64,000 nucleotides of DNA from Cloacibacterium sp. TD35 (GCF_028864635.1 NZ_CP104850.1:2176001-2240000), one strand, 5' to 3'; shown: positions 1 through 8,764, counted from the first letter of the stretch. Notes: generated by a model from the letters alone, not told the origin. A program made the numbers and translations.

Positions 1-431
1 GTTTGTTGCATAGAGCATTTTCTGTATTTTTATTTAATTCACAAGGCGAAATGCTACTCCAGAAAAGAGCTGCAGAAAAATACCATTCTCCTAATCAATG
101 GACGAATGCTTGTTGCTCCCATCCTAGAGCGAATGAAACCTATGAAGAAGCAGCCAAAAGAAGGTTAAAAGAAGAAATGGGAATAGATACCGAAATTTCG
201 GAAAAATTCTCTTTTATATATAAAGCAGATGTAGGTGGAAATCTCTGGGAACACGAATTAGACCATGTTTTTGTAGGGAATTACGAGGGAGATTTTCAAC
301 TCAATTTAGAAGAAGTAGCCGAAGTAAGATACATTTCTATGGAAGATTTAGACCAAGAAATGAAACAAAATCCTGAGCATTTTACTGAATGGTTTAAAAT
401 AATTCTAGAAGAATACAAACATCATCTTTAA
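1..431 (+). CDS. idi: Isopentenyl-diphosphate delta-isomerase type I, 5-prime truncated by the window edge
   Basis: Interconverts isopentenyl and dimethylallyl diphosphate in the cytosol, feeding prenyl chains for menaquinone and carotenoids. The visible frame opens directly at LLHRAFSVFLFN, which in this Nudix-fold family lies roughly 30 residues inside the protein, so the true start is outside the window. Recognisable are the NACCSHPRANE segment with the active-site Cys, the Nudix-like RRLKEEMG helix, and ELDHVFVG with a metal/catalytic Glu. It is followed 48 bp later by gcvT on the same strand. It lies 13 kb from the carotenoid operon, so a functional link is metabolic rather than operonic. 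Confidence 0.92.
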   Translation, partial: LLHRAFSVFLFNSQGEMLLQKRAAEKYHSPNQWTNACCSHPRANETYEEAAKRRLKEEMGIDTEISEKFSFIYKADVGGNLWEHELDHVFVGNYEGDFQLNLEEVAEVRYISMEDLDQEMKQNPEHFTEWFKIILEEYKHHL

Positions 432-479
432 GGTTAAGCAATTAAAAAAATATCTTTTATCAAGTTAAAAAAATAAAAA

Positions 480-1562
480 ATGGATAAAAAAACAGCGCTT
501 TATAACAAGCACGTTTCTTTAGGAGCTAAAATGGTTCCTTTTGCAGGTTTCGAAATGCCTGTACAATATTCTGGTGTTACAGAAGAACATTTTGCTGTAC
601 GAGAAAAAGTAGGAATTTTTGATGTTTCACACATGGGACAGTTTTATGTAGAAGGTCCAGAAGCTAAAAACTTACTCCAATTTATCACTTCTAACAATGT
701 AGAAAAACTGACTAATGGACAAGCGCAATATTCTTGTCTACCGAATGGAAAAGGCGGAATAGTAGACGATTTAATCGTTTATAAAATGAATGACGAAAAG
801 TATTTTGTAGTGGTAAATGCTTCTAACATCGAAAAAGATTGGAATCATTTTTCTCATTATAATGAAAAATTCGGAGCTCAATTAAGTAATATTTCAGATG
901 AAACTTCTCTCATTGCGATTCAAGGTCCGAAAGCCGTAGAAACCCTTCAAAAACTTACCGACTCCAATCTTTCTGAAATCCCTTACTACCATTTTACAAT
1001 GGGAACTATAGCAGGTGTAGAAAACGTTATTATTTCTAATACCGGTTATACAGGAAGTGGCGGTTTTGAAATTTATTTCGGAAACGAAAGTGCAGAAAAA
1101 CTTTGGGACGAACTTACAAAAGCAGGTGAAGAATTTGGACTTATACCTTGTGGATTAGCGTCTAGAGATACTTTAAGACTAGAAAAAGGATTCTGTCTTT
1201 ACGGTAATGATATTGATGATACTACTTCTCCATTAGAAGCTGGATTAGGCTGGATTACTAAATTCGACAAAGAATTTGTAGATAAAGAATTCCTATTGAA
1301 ACAAAAAGAAGAAGGAGTTTCTAGAAAATTAGTAGGCTTCGAAATGCAAGAAAAAGCTATTCCTAGACATGATTACTTGGTGGTAGATGCAGAAGGAAAT
1401 GAAATAGGGAAAGTAACTTCTGGAACCATGAGTCCTTTGAAAAAAGTGGGAGTAGGTCTTGCTTATGTAGCTAAGCCTTACTTTAAATTAGATTCTGAGA
1501 TCTTTATTCAAATCAGAAATAAAAATATCCCTGCTAAAGTGGTAAAATTACCATTTGTATAA
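480..1562 (+). CDS. gcvT: Aminomethyltransferase, glycine cleavage system T protein
   Basis: T protein of the glycine cleavage complex: transfers the methylene group from aminomethylated lipoyl-H protein to tetrahydrofolate, releasing ammonia. The 360-residue length matches the family. Motifs seen include [15 protein letters not shown] near the N terminus, [24 protein letters not shown] in the folate-binding core, [13 protein letters not shown], and VTSGTMSPL in the C-terminal barrel. The ATG start directly gives the family N terminus. Lipoyl supply is represented by lipB at 34 kb, but no other gcv gene is in the window. A strong hairpin terminator follows. Confidence 0.95.
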   Translation: MDKKTALYNKHVSLGAKMVPFAGFEMPVQYSGVTEEHFAVREKVGIFDVSHMGQFYVEGPEAKNLLQFITSNNVEKLTNGQAQYSCLPNGKGGIVDDLIVYKMNDEKYFVVVNASNIEKDWNHFSHYNEKFGAQLSNISDETSLIAIQGPKAVETLQKLTDSNLSEIPYYHFTMGTIAGVENVIISNTGYTGSGGFEIYFGNESAEKLWDELTKAGEEFGLIPCGLASRDTLRLEKGFCLYGNDIDDTTSPLEAGLGWITKFDKEFVDKEFLLKQKEEGVSRKLVGFEMQEKAIPRHDYLVVDAEGNEIGKVTSGTMSPLKKVGVGLAYVAKPYFKLDSEIFIQIRNKNIPAKVVKLPFV

Positions 1563-1584
1563 GGAAATTCTTAAAACATACTAC

Positions 1585-1614
1585 AAAAGCAGTTCTTTCC
1601 GAACTGCTTTTTTT
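1585..1614 (+). terminator. Intrinsic terminator after gcvT
   Basis: An 11-bp perfect stem (AAAAGCAGTTC at 1585-1595 with GAACTGCTTTT at 1601-1611) around a 5-base loop, continued by T residues. It lies between convergent genes and could act in both directions. Confidence 0.85.
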
Positions 1615-1624
1615 ATTTTAATTT

Positions 1625-1963
1625 TTATGGTTGGTGCTGATAGCAATAATCATTTCCTATTCTAGTGAAATGTTTACATCTTTTTCCCGCTTTGGTAATT
1701 CCTTTGCACTGATTTTTAGAATTTACTCCATTAACCTTCTTAGGTTTAGAAACTAAATGGTAAACAGATGAAATTGGAGGTTTACAAATTTTACATGGAG
1801 ATAATCCAAGTTCTATTGCTTTGCTCAAAGAAACTCCAGAAGATACATTTTTCACCATTCTGCATGATGATATATGATATTTACTTCCTGAAGGCGTTTT
1901 GTAAACCGTTTGAGCTTTCAGATTTAAGCTAAAGAATAATATTAATAAAAGAATTTTATTCAT
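1625..1963 (-). CDS. Small secreted Cys/His-rich protein (DUF5763-like)
   Basis: 112 residues with an N-terminal signal peptide (MNKILLLILFFSLNLKAQ). The mature part has two Cys-containing modules: YHISSC...SLSKAIELGLSPCKICKP, resembling the small Ada-like metal-binding module found in secreted nucleases and other surface proteins, and CKGITKAGKRC...CYQH, a C-x8-C...C-x2-H arrangement suggesting a zinc knuckle. The second resembles the DUF5763 family, recalled from memory. It begins 2 nt after the upstream ArsC/Spx-like gene, so the two are probably co-transcribed. The biochemical role is unknown. Confidence 0.6.
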   Translation of the reverse strand: MNKILLLILFFSLNLKAQTVYKTPSGSKYHISSCRMVKNVSSGVSLSKAIELGLSPCKICKPPISSVYHLVSKPKKVNGVNSKNQCKGITKAGKRCKHFTRIGNDYCYQHQP

Positions 1964-1965
1964 TT

Positions 1966-2313
1966 TTATTTTAAAGAAATATTTAATTCTTCAATATTTT
2001 TCTTGTCACTTCCTATAAAAATCTCTTGATTGATCATAAAAACGGGGCGTTTTAGAAAACGATAATCCTCTAAAATCAGTTTTTTAAAATCTTCTTCTTG
2101 TAAAGATTTCACTTCTATATTTCGTTCCTTGATTTGAGTAGATTTTTTGCTAAAAAGCGCTTCATAAGATTTTGACAAGGCATACATTTCTTGCAATTCT
2201 TGCTCAGATACTGCTTTTGACTTGATTTCTCTTTGTTCAAAATCAGTCAAATCAAATTCAGACATAATTCTTTTGCAAGTGCTGCAAGTCTTTAAAAAAA
2301 ATACTTTTTTCAT
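1966..2313 (-). CDS. ArsC/Spx-family thioredoxin-fold protein
   Basis: 115 residues, a thioredoxin-like fold of the arsenate reductase/Spx/YffB superfamily. The N-terminal KTCSTCKR carries a CxxC pair where ArsC has a single reactive Cys and Spx has CxxC. The C-terminal segment FLKRPVFMINQEIFIGSD corresponds to the conserved LxRPI region. Whether it acts as reductase or regulator cannot be told. A second, more canonical ArsC homologue is at 47159-47500. Its promoter -7 box ends only 4 nt before the ATG, suggesting a nearly leaderless mRNA. Confidence 0.75.
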   Translation of the reverse strand: MKKVFFLKTCSTCKRIMSEFDLTDFEQREIKSKAVSEQELQEMYALSKSYEALFSKKSTQIKERNIEVKSLQEEDFKKLILEDYRFLKRPVFMINQEIFIGSDKKNIEELNISLK

Positions 2314-2317
2314 GTTT

Positions 2318-2346
2318 CAAAAATAAGATTAATCTCTATATTTCAA
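2318..2346 (-). promoter_or_regulatory. Bacteroidota-type promoter of the ArsC/Spx-like gene
   Basis: On the minus strand, TTG at 2346-2344, an 18-bp spacer and TATTTTTG at 2325-2318 match the TTG/TAnnTTTG consensus. The box ends 4 nt before the start codon. Confidence 0.55.
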
Positions 2347-2382
2347 AAATTATTGAATATCTTTATTCAAATTTTAGAGCAG

Positions 2383-2847
2383 ATGAACAACAAGACTATT
2401 TTTCAGTTTATTTCTGAGCCTGGAGACGTAAATTATGGCGGAAATGTACATGGTGGAAGCGTAATGAAATGGATAGACCAAGCAGGTTATGCTTGTGCAA
2501 GTTCTTGGAGTTCTAGCTACTGTGTAACCGTTTACGTAGGTGGAATCAGGTTCTTTTCGCCTATAAAAATTGGTCACATTGTAAAAGTAGAAGCCGAAGT
2601 AATTTACACAGGCAAAAGCAGCATGCACATTGCCATCAATGTATTTTCTAGAAATATAAAACGTAAAGAATTTGAGAAAAAAACACACTGTATCATCGTT
2701 TTTGTGGCAGTAGATGACGAAGGAAACACAATAGAAGTTCCAAAATTTATCCCTGAAACTGAACAGGAAAAACAAATGGAACAATATGCCATCAAACTGA
2801 TGGACCTAAGAAAACAAATAGAAGACGAAATGAAACCGTTTTTATAA
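2383..2847 (+). CDS. Acyl-CoA thioesterase, hotdog fold (YciA/ACOT-like)
   Basis: Hydrolyses acyl-CoA thioesters in the cytosol. The hotdog signature is clear: GNVHGGSVMKWIDQAGYACAS, where the Asp after the first strand is the usual catalytic residue, followed by VYVGGIRFFSPIKIGHIV and VEAEVIYTGKSSMHI. From the ATG at 2383 the product has 154 residues, a normal family length. The longer frame beginning at the TTG at 2353 adds ten residues not expected in the family. The substrate chain length cannot be read from the sequence. It converges on rny, with a shared hairpin between. Confidence 0.85.
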   Translation: MNNKTIFQFISEPGDVNYGGNVHGGSVMKWIDQAGYACASSWSSSYCVTVYVGGIRFFSPIKIGHIVKVEAEVIYTGKSSMHIAINVFSRNIKRKEFEKKTHCIIVFVAVDDEGNTIEVPKFIPETEQEKQMEQYAIKLMDLRKQIEDEMKPFL

Positions 2848-2849
2848 TA

Positions 2850-2885
2850 AAAAAACTCCTCTCAAAAAATTGAAAGGAGTTTTTT
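2850..2885. terminator. Bidirectional terminator between the thioesterase gene and rny
   Basis: Stem AAAAAACTCCT (2850-2860) with AGGAGTTTTTT (2875-2885): A-run on one side and T-run on the other, so it can serve both convergent genes. Confidence 0.8.
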
Positions 2886-2905
2886 ATTGTATAATGAAAC
2901 CGTAA

Positions 2906-4477
2906 TTATCTTGCGATATTTACCGCTCTCGTTTCTCTGATTACAGTTACTTTTACTTGACCTGGGTAAGTTAATTCATTCTGAATTTTCTCAGAAATAT
3001 CATACGATAGTTGATGAGCTACTTCGTCTGTTACTTTCGCAGATTCTACCATCACTCTCAATTCTCTACCTGCCTGAATGGCAAATGCACTAGATACGCC
3101 TTCAAAGCTTAATGCAGCAGCTTCTAAATCTTTTAATCTTTGGATATAAGATTCTAAAACTTGTCTTCTCGCTCCTGGTCTAGCACCAGAAATTGCATCG
3201 GCTACTTGAATAATTGGTGATAATAAAGAAGTCATTTCTACTTCGTCATGGTGAGCTCCTATGGCATTTACCACTTCTGGATTTTCTCCAAATTTCTCAG
3301 CCCACTGCATTCCTAAAAGTGCGTGAGGAAGTTCTGATTCTTGCTCTGGGACTTTACCAATATCGTGTAATAAACCTGCTCTCTTCGCTAATTTTACGTT
3401 TAAGCCTAATTCAGCAGCCATGGTTGCAGCAATATTTGCCACTTCTCTAGAGTGCTGTAGTAAGTTTTGACCATAAGAAGAACGGAATTTCATTCTACCT
3501 ACGATTTTAACCAACTCTGGATGTAAACCGTGAATTCCTAAATCAATGATGGTTCTTTTACCCACTTCTATGATTTCTTCTTCTATTTGTTTACGCGTTT
3601 TTTCTACAACTTCTTCTATTCTCGCTGGGTGAATTCTACCGTCTGTTACCAATCTGTGAAGTGATAATCTAGCCACTTCTCTTCTTACTGGATCAAAACA
3701 AGAAAGCAAAATTGCTTCTGGAGTATCATCTACGATGATTTCTACACCTGTTGCTGCTTCTAGCGCTCTGATGTTTCTACCTTCTCTACCGATGATTCTA
3801 CCTTTTACCTCATCAGATTCTATATTAAATACAGAAACTGAGTTTTCAATTGCTTGTTCCGTACCAATTCTCTGAATGGTTTGAATCACAATTTTTTTCG
3901 CTTCATTTTTAGCGTTTAATTGCGCTTCTTCCATGATAGATTGTACGTGAGCCTGAGCTTTGGTCTTCGCTTCAGCTTTCATAGACTCTACGAGTTCTGC
4001 TTTTGCTTCTTCTGCCGAATAGTTAGAAATTTTTTCTAACATTTCTACTTTTTGAGCAATCGCTACATCTAATTCTTGTTGTTTTTTCTGTACGATTTCA
4101 TGTTTTTTATCGTACTCTGCTTTTTGTCTTTCTAAATCTTTTTCTAGTTTTCCAGTTTTAGAAAGTTCGTCATTTAGTTTTTGTTCTTTGTCTCTAATTC
4201 TTTTCTCAGCCTCCTGCATTTTTTTCTCACGACTGTTAATATTTTCGTCATGCTGAGATTTGAGTTCTAAGAATTTTACTTTTGCTTGAGCTTCTTTTTC
4301 TTTTTTAATAGCTTCAGCCTTTACATTCGCGTTTTCTATAATGTTTTCGGCGCTTTTTTTAGCGTCTTTTACTATGAATTTAGCTTTAGAATTGAGAGAA
4401 CTTTTTGCGAACAATGTTCCTACAACTAATCCTAAAATCAAGCAAACAGCACCGATAATAATAGCGGTTAGTGTCAT
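2906..4477 (-). CDS. rny: Ribonuclease Y
   Basis: Membrane-anchored endoribonuclease that initiates mRNA decay. The 523-residue length is typical. Order of parts: an N-terminal transmembrane helix (about residues 3-22), a long Lys/Glu-rich coiled coil (about 30-200), a KH domain with [22 protein letters not shown]-type sequence (about 220-250), and an HD domain with GLLHDIGK and GAHHDEVE (about 365-410). It lies downstream of zapA and the 6S RNA gene on the same strand, so it may be transcribed with them or from its own start after the 6S RNA U-run. Confidence 0.95.
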   Translation of the reverse strand: MTLTAIIIGAVCLILGLVVGTLFAKSSLNSKAKFIVKDAKKSAENIIENANVKAEAIKKEKEAQAKVKFLELKSQHDENINSREKKMQEAEKRIRDKEQKLNDELSKTGKLEKDLERQKAEYDKKHEIVQKKQQELDVAIAQKVEMLEKISNYSAEEAKAELVESMKAEAKTKAQAHVQSIMEEAQLNAKNEAKKIVIQTIQRIGTEQAIENSVSVFNIESDEVKGRIIGREGRNIRALEAATGVEIIVDDTPEAILLSCFDPVRREVARLSLHRLVTDGRIHPARIEEVVEKTRKQIEEEIIEVGKRTIIDLGIHGLHPELVKIVGRMKFRSSYGQNLLQHSREVANIAATMAAELGLNVKLAKRAGLLHDIGKVPEQESELPHALLGMQWAEKFGENPEVVNAIGAHHDEVEMTSLLSPIIQVADAISGARPGARRQVLESYIQRLKDLEAAALSFEGVSSAFAIQAGRELRVMVESAKVTDEVAHQLSYDISEKIQNELTYPGQVKVTVIRETRAVNIAR

Positions 4478-4526
4478 ATATGTTGAGTTTTAATTGTCAA
4501 TTACTTAATTTTTAAAAATAAAAAAA

Positions 4527-4687
4527 CCTACAACAGTTCAGTGATATAGAGTAAACTCCTAATCAACACGATTTGAACTGTTTTCTATGCTCTGTAATCT
4601 GCGTAAAGCAGCACGCCATTGCAAAGACATTCGTTCGGTAATTGTTTAGCGTTGAGTTTACCTGTAATGTGTTAGAACTATTGTAGG
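4527..4687 (-). ncRNA. ssrS: 6S RNA (6S-Flavo type), RNA polymerase-binding regulator
   Basis: A gene-free gap just downstream of zapA, the position of ssrS in many bacteria. On the minus strand the ends pair: CCTACAATAGTTC (4687-4675) with GAACTGTTGTAGG (4539-4527), 12 Watson-Crick pairs plus one G-U. The same position is a C-A mismatch on the plus strand, which fixes the orientation. A second stem, GGTAAACTC-like at 4661-4654, pairs with 4558-4551 and is followed by a large interior region, as expected for the 6S open-promoter-mimicking bubble. A run of seven U follows the 3-prime arm. About 161 nt. The assignment to the 6S-Flavo family is by shape and synteny. Confidence 0.8.
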
Positions 4688-4707
4688 CAAGTTTTTATAG
4701 AAAAGTT

Positions 4708-4995
4708 TTACTTTTCTAATTCGTCTAATTGCTGATTAATTTGCATTAATCTATCATTAGCATTTTTTATAATTTTTTCTGAGTTAAGTTGATGTACTTC
4801 TGCGTTAGCTCCTAATTTTAGGGCGCACATTGCTAGTGCATCTTGTTTATCCTTAACATCAAAATTAGCTTCAAATTCTCTAATCATTCCTTCTATCTGT
4901 TTCCCTACTCTACGAAGTGTTTCTTCTTCGGCAGCAGGCACATTAAGAGGATAATTTCTTCCGGCAATGTTTATGGTAATTCTTCTTACTTCCAT
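4708..4995 (-). CDS. zapA: Cell division protein ZapA
   Basis: 95 residues. ZapA binds FtsZ and cross-links protofilaments at mid-cell. The N-terminal half has the family pattern (ITINIAGRNYPLNVPAAEEETLRRVGKQI), followed by a basic/acidic coiled coil to the C terminus with ALAMCALKLGANAEVHQL. Its ATG overlaps the TAA of the upstream coiled-coil gene by one base (TAATG), implying translational coupling. The 6S RNA gene lies directly downstream. Confidence 0.9.
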   Translation of the reverse strand: MEVRRITINIAGRNYPLNVPAAEEETLRRVGKQIEGMIREFEANFDVKDKQDALAMCALKLGANAEVHQLNSEKIIKNANDRLMQINQQLDELEK

Positions 4996-5297
4996 TACAA
5001 GCCACTATTTTGAAGTTGTGCAATACAAGCATCTATTTCTTTAACCAATCTATTGATATGATTTTTCATCAATCGATTGTGGTCTGGATTGCCGGATATT
5101 GCAGAGATTAATTTTATTTTTTTTTGCTCTTCTGTTAACTCCTGATTTCTTTTATGCTCTTCTTCATATTTAACTTTCAGATTTTCAAAGTCTTCTGTAA
5201 GAATAGCATGCCTTTCTAAAAGATTTTGATAACTTTTATTCATCTCAAAAATCTTTTTTTCAAGTAAAGAAAAATTATTCTCTAATTCTTTAAGCAT
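4995..5297 (-). CDS. Small coiled-coil protein co-transcribed with zapA
   Basis: 100 residues when started at the ATG at 5297 (MLKELENNFSLLEKKIFEM). The longer frame would use a TTG that lies inside the -7 promoter box, so it is unlikely. Almost entirely heptad-like helix with many Lys/Glu. No enzymatic motif. Genes of this kind sit before zapA in Flavobacteriia; a ZapB-like structural role in the division ring is a reasonable inference from the coupling (TAATG junction), not shown by sequence similarity. Confidence 0.75.
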   Translation of the reverse strand: MLKELENNFSLLEKKIFEMNKSYQNLLERHAILTEDFENLKVKYEEEHKRNQELTEEQKKIKLISAISGNPDHNRLMKNHINRLVKEIDACIAQLQNSGL

Positions 5298-5321
5298 TTC
5301 AGGTGTTAGTTCTAACTTATG

Positions 5322-5329
5322 CAAAAATA
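5322..5329 (-). promoter_or_regulatory. -7 box of the zapA operon
   Basis: TATTTTTG on the minus strand, 24 nt before the ATG at 5297. The alternative TTG start at 5324 would fall inside this box. Confidence 0.5.
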
Positions 5330-5391
5330 TAAAAAAAATAATCAGTTAAACAGAAATTTAATAATAATTTAAAGCAAAACTTTAAATAAAA

Positions 5392-5417
5392 AAAGAAGAC
5401 TCCTTAGAATCTTCTTT
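5392..5417 (-). terminator. Intrinsic terminator after porT
   Basis: Stem AAAGAAGA/TCTTCTTT (arms 5417-5410 and 5399-5392) with a T-run following on the minus strand. Confidence 0.7.
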
Positions 5418-5444
5418 AAATCAAATATTTAGAAAAAATTTTTC

Positions 5445-6221
5445 TTATTCAAATTTCAATACAAACATGAAAGCTCTTGTTTGCATTGTAGAGATTGCTG
5501 CAGTCCAATAAGGTGGTGTTCCAGCGTTATCTGCTACAATTTCATTGTTAAATGCAAAGGTTCCTCTAAAAGCTGGAGTTAACTTAAATCTTGAGAAATA
5601 AAACTGTATTCCTGCTTCTGCACTCCATGCAAAATTATGGGTAGTGCTTCTGAAAATCCCTTGTTGATTGTCATCTGTAGAACTAGAATTAGACTGTAAG
5701 TTCACCATATAATTAAGTCCAGCTGCCATATAAGGTCTAGAATTGTACCATCTATCTGCATGAAGCTCTATCATAATTGGTAAATCTACATAGGTAGATT
5801 TCACTCTTCTTACCATATCTGCTTCAGTGAGCGTTTTTGGTGTAAAAGGATTACTAGCATCTGCAGCGTATTGGTCGTTTGATTGTGTATTAAAGGTAAG
5901 TTCTCTTTCTACAAACTGTAAACCTGGCTCTATTCTTAAATCAAAGTTGTCATTTAACCTCATTCTACCGATTAAACCAGCTCCAAAACTGTAAGTAGGT
6001 TTGGCTTGAACGAGATTTATATTATTTTCCATTCCGTGTTTTGGGTCTAGAACGAGTTTATAATCAAACTGGTTAAGGTTAAGATAAAAACCATAACTGT
6101 ATTGATAAGAATCTTGCTCTTGCCTTCTGTCTTGTCTATCTTTATTTCTAAATTGAGCTTGAGTAAACAAAAACATTCCTAAAAAAAGGAGCGAGAATGT
6201 TTTGATTAACATTTTTTTCAT
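5445..6221 (-). CDS. porT: PorT-family outer membrane beta-barrel protein (type IX secretion)
   Basis: 258 residues with a signal peptide ending at TQAQ. Repeated amphipathic beta strands and a C-terminal aromatic residue (MFVLKFE) fit an eight-stranded outer membrane barrel. The match to PorT/SprT, needed for type IX secretion and gliding in Bacteroidota, rests on length, the Arg/Gln-rich stretch after the signal peptide, TYVDLPIMIELHADRW and YMAAGLNYMVNL, and its position 6 nt behind ubiE, an arrangement common in Flavobacteriia. A generic PorT-like barrel of other function is the alternative. Confidence 0.8.
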   Translation of the reverse strand: MKKMLIKTFSLLFLGMFLFTQAQFRNKDRQDRRQEQDSYQYSYGFYLNLNQFDYKLVLDPKHGMENNINLVQAKPTYSFGAGLIGRMRLNDNFDLRIEPGLQFVERELTFNTQSNDQYAADASNPFTPKTLTEADMVRRVKSTYVDLPIMIELHADRWYNSRPYMAAGLNYMVNLQSNSSSTDDNQQGIFRSTTHNFAWSAEAGIQFYFSRFKLTPAFRGTFAFNNEIVADNAGTPPYWTAAISTMQTRAFMFVLKFE

Positions 6222-6227
6222 GGGCTA

Positions 6228-6944
6228 TTACTTGGTCGCTTTATAAATGGTAGCTATCCCTAAACTTAGTTTTTTATATTCTACCTTGCTGTATCCTGTA
6301 TTTAGTAAAATTTGTTTCATTTTTTCACCATAAGGAAAAGCATTTACAGAATCTGGTAAATAGGTATATGCTCTATTGTCTTTAGAAACTAATTTACCGA
6401 TTTGCGGTAAAATATTTTTGAAATAAAACATATAAAATGGCGCTAAGAAACCTTCAACTTTAGAAAATTCTAAAATGTAAACACTTGAATTTTCTTTTAC
6501 TACTCTTCTTAGTTCTGCTAAACCTTTTTCTAAGTTCTCAAAATTCCTTACTCCAAATGCAACGGAAACTGCATCAAATTTATTATCCTCAAAAGGAAGA
6601 TTTTCTGCATCTCCTTTTTGCATCGAAATTTTTTGGTCTAGATTAAGCTTCTTAATTTTATCAATTCCTACATTCAGCATTTGCTGAGAAAGGTCTAGAC
6701 CTACAACCTCTGCACCTGTTCCTTTTTGTACAGCTATGGCAAGATCTCCTGTTCCTGTAGCAACATCTAGTACAAGTTTAGGAGCATCTTTATTCATCCA
6801 TTTCACTAAAGTATTTCTCCAAAGCACATCTATTTTCATCGATAAAACATGATTCAGCAAATCATATTTTGGAGCGATGTTATCAAACATATCTTCTACT
6901 TCAGTTTTTTTACTTTGATCGGTATTGTAAGGTTTTACTTGCAT
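6228..6944 (-). CDS. ubiE: Demethylmenaquinone methyltransferase UbiE/MenG
   Basis: SAM-dependent C-methyltransferase for the last step of menaquinone synthesis, 238 residues. Motifs: MFDNIAPKYDLLNHVLSMKIDVLWR near the N terminus (UbiE signature 1 region), SAM-binding VLDVATGTGDLAIA, the acidic loop VVGLDLSQQML, and RVVKENSSVYILEFSKV. Flavobacteriia use menaquinone, so the MenG activity is the relevant one. Forms a two-gene unit with porT. Confidence 0.92.
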   Translation of the reverse strand: MQVKPYNTDQSKKTEVEDMFDNIAPKYDLLNHVLSMKIDVLWRNTLVKWMNKDAPKLVLDVATGTGDLAIAVQKGTGAEVVGLDLSQQMLNVGIDKIKKLNLDQKISMQKGDAENLPFEDNKFDAVSVAFGVRNFENLEKGLAELRRVVKENSSVYILEFSKVEGFLAPFYMFYFKNILPQIGKLVSKDNRAYTYLPDSVNAFPYGEKMKQILLNTGYSKVEYKKLSLGIATIYKATK

Positions 6945-6999
6945 GTATTTATGTAATAAGTAATGAGTAATATTTTTTAACTAACTTTTTCTGTATGTA

Positions 7000-7566
7000 T
7001 TATTGATAATTTTCTTTATAGAAAAGTTTAAAATCTTCTTTTCTGTAAATCTTAGTCCTAGACTCTATTTTATCTATATTTTTAATGACTTTATCATAAT
7101 CTTCGTCTACATTATAATAAAAGTCTTCTATGTATAATTTTTTATGCTTTGTAACATGCCCAGGAAGTTTTACGCCGTCCATTTCAAAAGTACTCGCCAT
7201 CAAAAGTGAGTCTTTATTTGGGATATATCCATAAAACTGACGGTGCACAAAATACTCTTCTCCAGCAATATTCAATAAACCTCTGTATTGAGAAACATTA
7301 AAAGCAGAATCAAAAAGAAGTTTCTTTTTATCGTCAAAAACCTTAATACTGTTTTGTTTCCCTCTGTTAAGGTCTACTTTTACGAACTGACCAGAAGTGA
7401 TGATTTTTTCTTCGCCGTTATTTATTTTAAAGTAATACGTTTTAGTAGTAGGATTATCTACTAGATATTCATTTTTCTTTGCTAAAAATAAAAAATAAAT
7501 TCCAAAGGCAATTAGCATTACACTTGCCGAGACAATAAGCCCAATAAGAGGAGCATTTTTTTTCAT
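7000..7566 (-). CDS. Single-pass membrane protein of unknown function
   Basis: 188 residues with one N-terminal hydrophobic segment (about residues 8-29, GLIVSASVMLIAFGIYFLFL) preceded by Lys, so either a membrane anchor or an uncleaved signal with the rest in the periplasm. The remainder is beta-rich and charged, with no motif I recognise. It faces leftwards away from the KAS III-like gene and has its own -7 box, TAACTTTG, at 7597-7590. It lies 55 bp upstream of ubiE and could be read through into it. Confidence 0.7.
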   Translation of the reverse strand: MKKNAPLIGLIVSASVMLIAFGIYFLFLAKKNEYLVDNPTTKTYYFKINNGEEKIITSGQFVKVDLNRGKQNSIKVFDDKKKLLFDSAFNVSQYRGLLNIAGEEYFVHRQFYGYIPNKDSLLMASTFEMDGVKLPGHVTKHKKLYIEDFYYNVDEDYDKVIKNIDKIESRTKIYRKEDFKLFYKENYQ

Positions 7567-7589
7567 ATTTAAAAAAATATTGAGAATTG

Positions 7590-7597
7590 CAAAGTTA
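7590..7597 (-). promoter_or_regulatory. -7 box for the 7000-7566 gene
   Basis: TAACTTTG on the minus strand, 23 nt before the ATG. No clear TTG at the expected upstream distance. Confidence 0.4.
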
Positions 7598-7615
7598 ATA
7601 ATTATTTTCTATGCG

Positions 7616-7642
7616 TTTGTTATGATTTAATTTATAAATTTG
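7616..7642 (+). promoter_or_regulatory. Candidate promoter of the KAS III-like gene
   Basis: TTTG at 7616-7619 and TAAATTTG at 7635-7642, 30 nt before the ATG at 7673. The 15-bp spacer is short for the consensus, so the -7 box is the firmer element. Confidence 0.45.
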
Positions 7643-7672
7643 CTCCTTAATTATAAATGTAATATAGAAATT

Positions 7673-8740
7673 ATGCCAAGTTCAGTAATTGTAGGTTCAG
7701 GTAGTTGCATTCCAGAAAGAGTAATTGATGGCTCTCATTTTATCAACTCTAAGTTTTATACAGACGCAGGAGATTTTATTGATAAACCCAATGAAGAAAT
7801 TATTAAAAAATTTGTAGACATCACAGAAATTGAAGAAAGAAGATATCTGAGAAACGATCAATTTAATTCTGACCTAGGTGTACAAGCTGCTAAAGAAGCC
7901 ATTTATGATGCTAAAATAGAAAAAGAAGATCTCGACTATATTATTTTCGCGAGTAATTTTGGAGAAGTTTCTGCTAATGGAATGGCGAATTTCATGCCGA
8001 ATATGGCGGCTAGAGTAAAGCACAAATTGGGCATCAAAAACAGAAAATGCATTACTTATGACATGATTTTCGGTTGTCCAGGTTGGGTAGAAGCTATGAT
8101 TTTAGCAGACGATTTAATTAAACTAGGAAAAGCAAAAACCATCTTAGTTATCGGTGGTGAAACATTAAGTCGTGTAACTGACCCATTTGACAGAAATAAA
8201 ATGATTTTTGCAGATGGAGCTGGAGCTGTAGTTTTACAAAAATCTGAACAAGAAAACGTGGGAATTATTGCTACCAATACCGTTTGTGATAACGCAGAAG
8301 AACTTTTGTATTTAGAAAATTCTCATTCGCTTAATCCAGAAGCAGACCAAGAAAAAATGTATATCAGAATGCATGGTCGTAAGATTTATGAATATGCTCT
8401 CAAAAATGTACCTGCTGCGGTAAAAGAAACTATGGATCATGCAGATATTGGTATAGAAGACATTGATAAAATCTTAATGCACCAAGCCAACGCTAAAATG
8501 GATCACGCTATGGTTTCTAGATTATATAAATTATACGGGAAATCAGAATATGACGAAAATGTGTCTCCTATGACAATTCAATATTTAGGAAATTCATCTG
8601 TAGCTACTATTCCTACTATGTATGATTTAATTGCAAAAGGAGAAATGAAAGGTCATTCTTTTAAAAAAGGAGGTTATGTAGTAATGGGTTCTGTAGGTGC
8701 AGGAATGAACATCAACTGTATTGTTTACAAAATGCCTTAA
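7673..8740 (+). CDS. 3-oxoacyl-ACP synthase III family protein (KAS III-like)
   Basis: 355 residues from the ATG at 7673 (MPSSVIVGSGSCIPE); the TTG further upstream lies in the -7 box. Thiolase-fold condensing enzyme with the full KAS III triad: Cys in YDMIFGCPGW, His in ILMHQANAK, Asn in YLGNSSVATIP, plus the C-terminal GSVGAGMNINC glycine loop. These enzymes condense an acyl-CoA starter with malonyl-ACP. It stands alone, without other fab genes, and is somewhat longer than housekeeping FabH (about 330), so a role in a specialised starter unit, such as branched chains or flexirubin-type lipids, is possible but not shown. Confidence 0.8.
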   Translation: MPSSVIVGSGSCIPERVIDGSHFINSKFYTDAGDFIDKPNEEIIKKFVDITEIEERRYLRNDQFNSDLGVQAAKEAIYDAKIEKEDLDYIIFASNFGEVSANGMANFMPNMAARVKHKLGIKNRKCITYDMIFGCPGWVEAMILADDLIKLGKAKTILVIGGETLSRVTDPFDRNKMIFADGAGAVVLQKSEQENVGIIATNTVCDNAEELLYLENSHSLNPEADQEKMYIRMHGRKIYEYALKNVPAAVKETMDHADIGIEDIDKILMHQANAKMDHAMVSRLYKLYGKSEYDENVSPMTIQYLGNSSVATIPTMYDLIAKGEMKGHSFKKGGYVVMGSVGAGMNINCIVYKMP

Positions 8741-8764
8741 TCAGAATTCTGAAACAAAATATAC

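Noticed and set aside
2374-2784. 136-codon open frame on the minus strand
   Set aside because: Lies wholly opposite the clear hotdog thioesterase gene; its Phe/Tyr/Cys-rich product matches no family.
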